From Streptomyces sp. NBC_00525 (lineage in GTDB: Bacteria > Actinomycetota > Actinomycetes > Streptomycetales > Streptomycetaceae), in the NCBI RefSeq assembly GCF_036346595.1, contig NZ_CP107834.1, forward strand, positions 5,084,001-5,148,000: 64,000 bases of DNA. Direction: 5' to 3'. The position numbers were made by a program, and so were the translations under genes. The notes beneath the pieces are model-generated. The model ran no database searches and was not told where the DNA came from. It saw nothing but the letters and a program-made list of their open reading frames with translations. This document shows, one piece after another, positions 55,832-62,711 of this stretch. Positions within the stretch are counted from its first letter, which is position 1, and each line of letters begins with the position of its first letter.

Positions 55832-56617
55832 TCAGGCCGCGGCCAGCGTCGGACGCAGCGCGTCGGCGAGGCGCTGGGCCCGCTCCCCGTACCCGGGCCC
55901 CCAGGCGACGAATCCGCCCTGGCGATCGGTGCGCAGCCGCTCGTCCGGCAGGCCGGTGTATCCGCCGCCGGCCGCGGTCACCAACGCCTGGCCACCGGCC
56001 ACGTCCCAGGCGTACACATTGGCGTTGGCGGCCAGGTCCGCGCGGCCGGCCGCCACCCATGCCAGGGCCAGGGCCGACGACCCGATGCGGCGGATGTCGC
56101 AGCCGTCCAGCGCGGCGGTGACCGCGTCGGTCGGCCCCGCGGTCCACGACCGGCACGGCGCCAGGTCGGTCAGCAGCATCGGCGGCCCCTGCCCGCGGCG
56201 CGTGGCGGTCGCCCCGTTGACGCGCAGTACGCCCTCGCTCGCGGTGAACATCTCGTCCCGGATCGGGTCGTACACGCAGCCGCCGAGCACGGTTCCGTCC
56301 AGAACCACGCCCAGGGAGAGGCAGAACAACGGGATACCGCGGGCGAAGTTGTAGGTCCCGTCGATCGGGTCCACGTACCACCGCACGCGGCCGGTGCCGT
56401 GTTCGCCGCGCTCCTCGCCGATGACGACGGACGCCGGATGGGCGGTGAGGAGCTCCCGTCTGATCATGTCCTCGGCCAGGCCGTCCGCCTCGGTCACCCG
56501 GTCGTGCTCGGAGGACTTGGGCCGCGACACCGGCGAGGCGTGGAACCGCTCGCGTACGAAGGCCCCCACGCGCAGCAGGGCACGCTCTCCGGTTGCCACG
56601 TAACTTCCGGCGTGCAC
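55832..56617 (-). CDS. Inositol monophosphatase-family phosphatase
   Basis: 261 residues from the GTG at 56617, preceded six bases upstream by AGGAGG. Metal-binding motifs complete: GEER (E68/E69), VDPIDGT at 82-88 and WDVAGGQALVTAAGG near the C-terminus. The family includes inositol-phosphate, histidinol-phosphate (HisN) and fructose-bisphosphate phosphatases, and substrate is not decidable from sequence. It lies 69 bases upstream of lhr on the same strand and is divergent from the deacetylase gene. Confidence 0.85.
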   Translation of the reverse strand: MHAGSYVATGERALLRVGAFVRERFHASPVSRPKSSEHDRVTEADGLAEDMIRRELLTAHPASVVIGEERGEHGTGRVRWYVDPIDGTYNFARGIPLFCLSLGVVLDGTVLGGCVYDPIRDEMFTASEGVLRVNGATATRRGQGPPMLLTDLAPCRSWTAGPTDAVTAALDGCDIRRIGSSALALAWVAAGRADLAANANVYAWDVAGGQALVTAAGGGYTGLPDERLRTDRQGGFVAWGPGYGERAQRLADALRPTLAAA

Positions 56618-56801
56618 GCGATGCCTCCTGTGGTCGGGCCCGCCGGCCGGGCGGGCGGGGCGACGCTCATCCTGCCCCGCGTCCCCGGTTCCCGGCTGTA
56701 GCCGTTGGGGCGCCCACCCGCGCGCCCGAAACGTCCTTGCCGCACCGGTGGCCGCGCGGGGAGCCTGATGGCCGTTCACCGAGCGCACAAGGGGACCGAG
56801 G

Positions 56802-57944
56802 ATGCTCATCGAAGACAACCGGCCGCCTGACAGGCGGTGGTGGGCGGGCCTGGTGTGGGACAGCGAGGGATACGGGACCGCGCTGCTGGACGAGTCGGGG
56901 ACCGTCGTCGCGCGGGAGCGGTTCGACCGGTGCGGCCCCGAGGCGCCGGCCGCGTGGCTGGCCCGGTGGGCCGCGCGCGTGCATGGCGGCCTGGTGACCG
57001 TCTTCGAGAGTTCCAACGGGGTGATGGACGGTCTTCTGCTGGTCGGAGGGCTGCATGTCCTCCGGGTGGACCTGCGTCATCTGCCGCGTACCGACGCGGA
57101 TGCCGCGGTCCTGGCCGATGCGGCACGGCGGGGACTCGTTCCGACGGTGCCGGTGGGTCTGGCCGGCGGGACCCTGGGGGACCGGTCGGACGAGATGCGC
57201 CGGGCGAACGCGTCGGTGGCCACTCTTCAGGACGAGCTGAACCGGTCCGGGCGTCTGGTGACCACCTGCCCGGGGGCCCCGGCCGGCCCTCCGCGGGTCG
57301 CCCTGACGTTCGACGACGGCCCTTCTCCCCTGCACACCGACCGGGTGCTGCGCATCCTGAAGTCCTTCGGGGTCCCGGCCGCCTTCTTCTGCGTCGGGCT
57401 GCAGGTACGCGCCCGGCCGGACCTCGTACGGCGCATGGTCGACGAGGGGCACGAGGTCGGCAACCACACGTGGTCGCACGCGTACCTGCCCGAACTGGGA
57501 GAGGACGAGACGGTGCGGCAGCTGCGGACGACCAGCCGCGTCATCGCCGAAGCCACCGGTGTCCCGCCCGTCCTCGCCCGGCCGCCCTACGGCGGGCGGG
57601 GTGGGACTGTGCTCCGCGCGACGGCCGACGAAGGTCTGACCACGGTCCTGTGGGACGTGGAGGCCTCCGACTGGACGCTGCCGGGAGCGGACGCCATCGC
57701 GGACTCCGTGCTGCGGCAGGCGCGTGACGGCTCGGTCGTGCTGCTGCACGACGGCGGGGGCGAACGTGACCAGACGGTGGCGGCGCTGCCGAGGATCATC
57801 GGCGGACTGCTCGACCGGGGATTCCAGTTCTCCGGTATCGCCGGCCCGGCCGGCCTCCTTCCCCCGGCTGCGGCCCAGCCGGCGGCCGGGGCACCCCATT
57901 CCGTGACGAGGGAACGAGACCATGCGCCCTTGCGGCACCGCTGA
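56802..57944 (+). CDS. Polysaccharide deacetylase with IS110-transposase-like N-terminal domain
   Basis: 380 residues. The C-terminal two-thirds is a NodB-homology deacetylase: TFDDGP (D171, D172), NHTWSH (H222, H226), RPPYGG and LLHDGGG, all metal and catalytic positions present. Residues 12-120 resemble the RuvC-like DEDD domain of IS110 transposases: GLVWDSEGYGTALLDESG, VFESSNGVMDGLLLVGG and RTDADAAVLADAARRG align with GIDWA, ETPxG and KxDxxDAxxLA. The first Asp (GID) is Val here; D20, E69 and D100 remain. No signal peptide, so the deacetylase would act inside the cell unless exported otherwise. Overlaps the next gene by 23 bases. Confidence 0.8.
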   Translation: MLIEDNRPPDRRWWAGLVWDSEGYGTALLDESGTVVARERFDRCGPEAPAAWLARWAARVHGGLVTVFESSNGVMDGLLLVGGLHVLRVDLRHLPRTDADAAVLADAARRGLVPTVPVGLAGGTLGDRSDEMRRANASVATLQDELNRSGRLVTTCPGAPAGPPRVALTFDDGPSPLHTDRVLRILKSFGVPAAFFCVGLQVRARPDLVRRMVDEGHEVGNHTWSHAYLPELGEDETVRQLRTTSRVIAEATGVPPVLARPPYGGRGGTVLRATADEGLTTVLWDVEASDWTLPGADAIADSVLRQARDGSVVLLHDGGGERDQTVAALPRIIGGLLDRGFQFSGIAGPAGLLPPAAAQPAAGAPHSVTRERDHAPLRHR

Positions 57945-59124
57945 TACTGCCGATACGGCGGTCGCTCACGAAGACGTCGTGCTCAGTGTCGTGATCATGA
58001 CCCATCCGAACCGTGCCGAGCACCTGGCGGAACTCGTCGCGGCCTGCGCGCCGTTGACGCCCCGTACAGTGGTCGATCCCGATCCCGGCTCGTTCCGCAG
58101 CGCGCTGCGCACGGCCAAGGCGGCGTGGGCGGCCGTGTCCACCGGGGCCACGCACCATCTGGTGCTCCAGGACGACGTGGTGCCGGTGCCGGACTTCGCG
58201 CGGCAGGTGCGGGACGCGATCGAGGCCCGTCCGCGTGACGCGATCGCGCTCTACTCGAACTGGAACAGTCCGCAGAACTCGTACCTCGTGCGTCGCGCAG
58301 CCGCCTGCGGCTCGGCCTGGGCCCCGCTGTCTCCGGTGGAGTGGACGCCGACGCTGGGGCTGGCGCTGCCCGCCGACGAGGCGCGGAAACTCGCGGCCTA
58401 CCTGGCGCCCATCCCCGACGAGGTCGCCGACGACGACCAGATGGTGGTGCTGTACTGCCAGGAAGCCGGGCTGCCGGTGTTCGCGACGGTGCCGCATCTC
58501 GTCGATCACCGCGGCGCGCCGTCGCTCTCGGAACATCCCGGTTCCTTCCACGCGACCGTCGTCGACCGACGACCGGTTCCCGCCGAACACTGGCGGAGCA
58601 CGCCGGAAGCGCTGGTCGAGGCGTTACGGGGACGGGCCGCACTGGACCGCCCGGACGAGTTCGGGGTGGAGCTGCGGCACTCCCGCTGCTCACTCCGGTT
58701 CATCCGGCCCGGCACGCCGGAACCGATCGGGCACGTGTTCGGCTGGTACTGGCGCGACTGGTGCGCGGCCGCCGGGGTGGACGCGGCACGCGTCGAAGCG
58801 GCGCTGAATGCCCATCTCCATGACACGGCACCCACCGCGGTGGCGGTCGAGGTCTGGGCCGCGTGCTACCTCTTGGGCCGGGACAGCGGGGGAATCACGG
58901 CCGCGGCCGGAGTCGTACCCGGTGACGACGGCGTGCGCCGGGTCCGCGCGGCGGTGCGCTCGTGGCTGGCGTCCGGCATCGCCGAGGCGGACCGCCCGGT
59001 GGACGGGCTGGACGGCCTCACAGAACTGGGCGTGGCGGCGGTGCGTCAGGGCATGGCGGACGCGCCGTCCCCCAGCGACGTCGCATCGCGGACCGGAGGA
59101 CAATGCGCGGGGAGCGACCGATGA
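57922..59124 (+). CDS. Glycosyltransferase-like protein with TTA codon
   Basis: 400 residues, ATG overlapping the deacetylase gene by 23 bases. Opens VLSVVIMTHPNRAEHL, a GT-A beta strand, with QDDV at 83-86 (LVLQDDVVPVPDF) as the likely metal/nucleotide-sugar motif and a later HLVDHRG. The second half shows no clear family. Codon 235 (58624-58626) is TTA. ATGA overlap with the next gene. Probably part of a three-gene accessory operon; sugar and acceptor unknown. Confidence 0.65.
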   Translation: MRPCGTADTADTAVAHEDVVLSVVIMTHPNRAEHLAELVAACAPLTPRTVVDPDPGSFRSALRTAKAAWAAVSTGATHHLVLQDDVVPVPDFARQVRDAIEARPRDAIALYSNWNSPQNSYLVRRAAACGSAWAPLSPVEWTPTLGLALPADEARKLAAYLAPIPDEVADDDQMVVLYCQEAGLPVFATVPHLVDHRGAPSLSEHPGSFHATVVDRRPVPAEHWRSTPEALVEALRGRAALDRPDEFGVELRHSRCSLRFIRPGTPEPIGHVFGWYWRDWCAAAGVDAARVEAALNAHLHDTAPTAVAVEVWAACYLLGRDSGGITAAAGVVPGDDGVRRVRAAVRSWLASGIAEADRPVDGLDGLTELGVAAVRQGMADAPSPSDVASRTGGQCAGSDR

Positions 59125-59945
59125 CCACGACCATGCGGTACCAGCCCGACGGCCACACGGCGGCCGCGTACGCCGGTGACACGGACGCGGTCCCGCCGGC
59201 CGCGATCGGGGAACCGTGGCGGCGGGTTCTGGAGGAACTCGTGGAGCGGGAGGCCGTCGGGCACCTGCTTCACCCGTCGCTGCTGCCGGACACGCCCGGC
59301 CTCATCGTGCCCCACGTGCCGCGCACGGTGGTTGTCGTGGTCACCTGCCCGGTGTGCGGTGCGGGGGAGCGGGAGTTCACCGGTGCGAGCACGCCGCTGC
59401 CCTTTCCGGAGTGGGAGTTCGGCAGGGAGCCGGACGGGGAGGCCACGCTGCACGTACTGGGATGTGAACGGATCGCGCCGCGCGAGATGCTGGCCCTGAC
59501 CACCTCCGTGGACCGATTCGGCCCGGAGGACGCCACCGGGTTCGTCACCCGAGCCGTTCACTGGGCACGGGCCGGCTCTCCGGGCCCCGGCTCCCCGGGC
59601 CTCCTCGCGGTGGCGCGCGACGCCGTCGTCGCCGAGCAGTGGGTCGAGGCGTTGCCCGAGGCGGAACGGCGTCCTGGTCAGGCCATGGTCCGATTCCGGG
59701 CGGCGATGTACCGTATCGCCGCCGCCGGGCTCAGTCCCGTGATCCCTGCTTCGGGGCGCTGTCACTCGGGGCCAGCGGCCGTGCCGGACGGCGCACGCTG
59801 GCTCGCAGCACACGGGGATGATGCCCTGGACGGGGTCTATCGGCGCTTGTTGTTGACGCGGGTGATACCAGAGCTGACAGGCCGTCCTTTTCCGGCGGCT
59901 TTGCGGGAGCGTACCCGAGAACCAGTCCTTCCTGGGCCGCGATGA
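59121..59945 (+). CDS. Protein of unknown function with CxxC motif
   Basis: 274 residues. ATG at 59121 overlaps the previous stop. Residues 65-80 include PHVPRTVVVVVTCPVCG (C76, C79), and another Cys follows near 124 (VLGCERIAP). No recognised domain; the CPVC may bind metal or be redox active. The last ~70 codons overlap, convergently, the 3' end of the LuxR gene on the other strand, and third-position G/C drops there (TTG-TTG-TTG, GAT-GAT), so the true 3' end is uncertain. Third member of the deacetylase-glycosyltransferase operon. Confidence 0.6.
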   Translation: MTTTMRYQPDGHTAAAYAGDTDAVPPAAIGEPWRRVLEELVEREAVGHLLHPSLLPDTPGLIVPHVPRTVVVVVTCPVCGAGEREFTGASTPLPFPEWEFGREPDGEATLHVLGCERIAPREMLALTTSVDRFGPEDATGFVTRAVHWARAGSPGPGSPGLLAVARDAVVAEQWVEALPEAERRPGQAMVRFRAAMYRIAAAGLSPVIPASGRCHSGPAAVPDGARWLAAHGDDALDGVYRRLLLTRVIPELTGRPFPAALRERTREPVLPGPR

Positions 59946-60894
59946 CCCCTGCCTGGAACCGGCTGCGTGCGCCCAGACGCTCCATGAGCGTGGCGGCCAG
60001 CCTGCGGGCGGTACGGGGAGAGACACCGAGCTTCTGCGCGACCGTGTCGTCCGTGCCGCCGTCGGCGAGGATCGTGAGCACGGCCGCTTCGCGGGGCGTG
60101 CAGCCGGTACGCCCCGGAACCGGCTGTTCACCCCAGGGCCGCGACTGGCTCCAGATCGTGTCGACCAGTTCGCACAGGGCAGTGAGCGGACCGCGGCCGG
60201 TCAGGAGTACGGCGCCGTCCGCGTCCGCGTCGGCGTGCAGGGGTAACAGCGCGGTCGAGCGGTCGACGACGAGCATCCGCGTGGCGAAGGCGGGTGCCGT
60301 GCGGACCTCCACCCCGAGGTCGATCAGGCCCTCGACATGGCGGGACTTCGGGTCGTGGTGCCGCGCGCTGTCCAGGTAGACGGCGCGCACCCGTACACCG
60401 CGTCGCAGGACGTCCTCGTTGAACGTCAGAGACGTGGTGAGCGGTGCCCCGGCTCCCGCTCCGCCCGGTGCGAGCGCCGTCACCTCGTTCCGGGCACCGG
60501 AGAACAGTTCGCGGAGCCGATCGCAGACCTCGTCGGTTCCGGTGAGAATCTCCGTGCCGACGGCGGCCGCGGACGAGGCGGTGTACTCCGCGATCATTCG
60601 CGCGGCGGCCTCCTGCGAGGCCCTCACCCGGCATTCCATCTCGGCGAGTTCACGCTGCCGGCGGGCAGTGAGGACCCGTAGACCCACTCCCGGTGCGACC
60701 GCGCGCATCCTGCCGGGGCGGTCGGCCGACGGTTGCAGCATGGCCAGCCGGCTGAGTTCGTCGAGGGCGTCCCGCACGCTGCGCTCCTCCAGGCGCAGTC
60801 GAGTGGCGAGGGCCGCGACCCCGTCCTCGTGATGCGTCAACATGGCGCGGTAGACCGCTTCGGCCTCGCTGCTCAACCCCAGTTCACCTGACAC
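59731..60894 (-). CDS. LuxR-type regulator with TrmB-like N-terminus, contains TTA codon
   Basis: 387 residues from the GTG at 60894, after AGGGGGG; an ATG at 60933 has no SD. Residues 1-60 are a TrmB-like winged helix (SEAEAVYRAMLTHHEDG), the middle is a PLD-like sensor region (NEVTALAPGG, RGVRVRAVYLD), and residues 264-325 a LuxR helix-turn-helix (CTPREAAVLTILADGG, QKLGVSPRTARRL). Codon 217 (60246-60244) is TTA. After the HTH the frame runs on about 60 residues and overlaps the convergent gene by 215 bp, so the C-terminal tail may not be real. Divergent from the second LuxR gene. Confidence 0.75.
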   Translation of the reverse strand: MSGELGLSSEAEAVYRAMLTHHEDGVAALATRLRLEERSVRDALDELSRLAMLQPSADRPGRMRAVAPGVGLRVLTARRQRELAEMECRVRASQEAAARMIAEYTASSAAAVGTEILTGTDEVCDRLRELFSGARNEVTALAPGGAGAGAPLTTSLTFNEDVLRRGVRVRAVYLDSARHHDPKSRHVEGLIDLGVEVRTAPAFATRMLVVDRSTALLPLHADADADGAVLLTGRGPLTALCELVDTIWSQSRPWGEQPVPGRTGCTPREAAVLTILADGGTDDTVAQKLGVSPRTARRLAATLMERLGARSRFQAGVIAAQEGLVLGYAPAKPPEKDGLSALVSPASTTSADRPRPGHHPRVLRASVRRPARPLAPSDSAPKQGSRD

Positions 60895-61213
60895 CGTGGC
60901 CCCCCTCGGCAACACTGAATCCACCGCGATCATTGCATTGGTGCAGACCAATAGCCATGCGTCTGAGCGACTAACTGATTCCCGATGGGAGCCCTCGCGG
61001 CCCGGCGGATGACGCACTACGGACTGTTCAGGCCGTGGCCAGAACAGTCCATCGGAAGGTTCTTGCGAGCCCCAGTGGGCATGAATGACGATTCAGATCG
61101 TCGGCGAGAGGCCCCGCCGTCCGGCAGAACGACTGTCCCCCACGCTCTCTCCTGGACGAAGACGCCCGCCGGCCCACTCGGACCCATCGTCCTTCAGGCA
61201 AGGGAGCACAGCT
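60895..61213. promoter_or_regulatory. Divergent regulator intergenic region with 30-bp dyad
   Basis: 319 bases without a gene. At 61021-61050 a dyad has arms GGACTGTTC and GAACAGTCC, with inner GGCC/GGCC arms and only an A/A mismatch and central GT unpaired. It lies 127 bases upstream of the minus-strand start and 164 bases upstream of the plus-strand start, a plausible operator shared by two divergent regulators. Confidence 0.6.
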
Positions 61214-61978
61214 GTGCCGTCCGTATCCTCTCCGCCGCCGGCCCACCGGTCGTTCCGGTCGGCCTCCTCGCCCTATGCCGACACGCCGGCGGAACGCGAC
61301 GCCACGCAGGCAGCCGGTACCGCTCTCGCCACCACCGGTCGGCTCAGGATCGAGTTACGGCTGCGCAGTGAGGTGCTGGCCCACGGCCTGAGCGCCGTAC
61401 TGAACGATCTGCCCGGCGTGGCCGATTGCACCGTCGTCCTCCTGCCGCAGTCGGCGGACCAGCCGCCGAGCGGTGACTGCGATGTGGTGGTCCTGCTGGC
61501 CGGAGACCCCCCGCCCGGCCCGTTGTCCTCGGAGAGCGGGCACCGGCCGCGCGTCCTTGCCATCATCGACGGCGCGAGCCCCGAGGCCCTCGGCTCCTTC
61601 AAGGCCGACGGCTACCTGCTGCAACAGGACCTGTCGCGCCAGACGCTGAGCCGCACGCTCGAACAGCTCGCCGTCGGAGAGGTGCCGCTGCCGGCGTCTC
61701 TCGCCCGGCAACTGGCCAGGGACATGGTCACCGTTCCCAGGCCGCGAGCGCAGACCCTCTCGGTACGGCTCACCTCGCGCGAGCGGGAGACCCTTGTCCT
61801 GCTGAGCGAGGGTTGCAGCAACAAACAGATCGCCACGCGACTGGGCATCTCCGTGCACGGGGCCAAACGCCTGGTCGGCAACGTACTGCTGAAGTGCGCG
61901 GCGGAGAACCGTACGACGGCGGTGATGAACGCCATCCGCGGCGGCGTGCTCGAACCGTACCCGGACGACCCGTCCTGA
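61214..61978 (+). CDS. LuxR-type response regulator-like protein, TTA-containing
   Basis: 254 residues from the GTG at 61214, after GGGAG. The N-terminus is Ser/Pro-rich; residues 45-170 may be a degenerate receiver-like domain (DVVVLLAGD, RVLAIIDG) without the usual phospho-acceptor context. The C-terminal LuxR helix-turn-helix (RLTSRERETLVLLSEGCS, QIATRLGISVHGAKR) is clear. Codon 48 (61355-61357) is TTA, the only one in the gene, so translation likely requires the bldA tRNA. Convergent with the phosphopantetheinyl transferase (27-base gap). Confidence 0.82.
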   Translation: MPSVSSPPPAHRSFRSASSPYADTPAERDATQAAGTALATTGRLRIELRLRSEVLAHGLSAVLNDLPGVADCTVVLLPQSADQPPSGDCDVVVLLAGDPPPGPLSSESGHRPRVLAIIDGASPEALGSFKADGYLLQQDLSRQTLSRTLEQLAVGEVPLPASLARQLARDMVTVPRPRAQTLSVRLTSRERETLVLLSEGCSNKQIATRLGISVHGAKRLVGNVLLKCAAENRTTAVMNAIRGGVLEPYPDDPS

Positions 61979-62005
61979 CCCGCCGGACGGAGTGGGCCGG
62001 CCGCT

Positions 62006-62710
62006 TCAGGGCCCCTCGGGCCAGAGCCGCGGGGCGACGTCGAAATCGGCGCTCCCCATGACGGCCACGGACACGGCCCAGCCGTCGTCGAACGGTACGT
62101 CGCGCAGGCGGCGTACGGCACCGGTATCCGTACCGTCGCCGCGCCCCGGCCGCCGACCGGGGCGCGGGGCGAGAACAGGCATGTGCAGGACGTCCAGCAG
62201 CCGGTGTCCGGAAGCCTTGGCGTACGCCTCCTTGCGCGTCCAGAGCCGGGTCGCCTCGGCCTCGCGCCCGGCCGGGGCGAACCCGCGTACGTACCGCGCC
62301 TCGTCCGGGTGGAAGAAGCGTTCCACCAGCCGCTCGGCACGTCCGCCCACCACCCGTTCGATGTCCGCCCCCACCTCCCGGCGACCGTTCCGCAGCACGG
62401 CGAGCACGGCGACGGCACCGCAGTGGCTCAGATTGAACGCCGGTACCGGCGCGGTGTCCTGGCGGAGCTCCACGTACGGTTTGCCCCACTGCCCCACACG
62501 CCAGACCAGGCCCTTCGGCTCCACACCGGTGTAGCCGGACAGAATCTCCCGAGTGGCTCCGCGCGCGACGACGAACCGGCCGCGCCGCGGGGGCGCGAGG
62601 CCGTCCGCCCGCGCCGATTCACGGCAGTCCAGGTGCGGCGCCGTGCGCGTCTCGTCTCCCGGCCGGTCCAGCGGGATGACCCACAGGTCGACCGTGTCCA
62701 CGGGGGTCAC
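62006..62710 (-). CDS. Sfp-type 4'-phosphopantetheinyl transferase
   Basis: Transfers phosphopantetheine from CoA to carrier-protein Ser, activating NRPS/PKS carrier domains. 234 residues from the GTG at 62710. Magnesium/CoA motifs: VGADIERV (D116, E118) and WTRKEAYAKASGHRLLD (W157, K160, E161, K165); NLSHCG matches the conserved NLSH. Starts one base after the stop of the condensation-like gene, so the two are co-transcribed. Secondary-metabolite type rather than AcpS. Confidence 0.92.
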   Translation of the reverse strand: MTPVDTVDLWVIPLDRPGDETRTAPHLDCRESARADGLAPPRRGRFVVARGATREILSGYTGVEPKGLVWRVGQWGKPYVELRQDTAPVPAFNLSHCGAVAVLAVLRNGRREVGADIERVVGGRAERLVERFFHPDEARYVRGFAPAGREAEATRLWTRKEAYAKASGHRLLDVLHMPVLAPRPGRRPGRGDGTDTGAVRRLRDVPFDDGWAVSVAVMGSADFDVAPRLWPEGP

Positions 62711-62711
62711 G

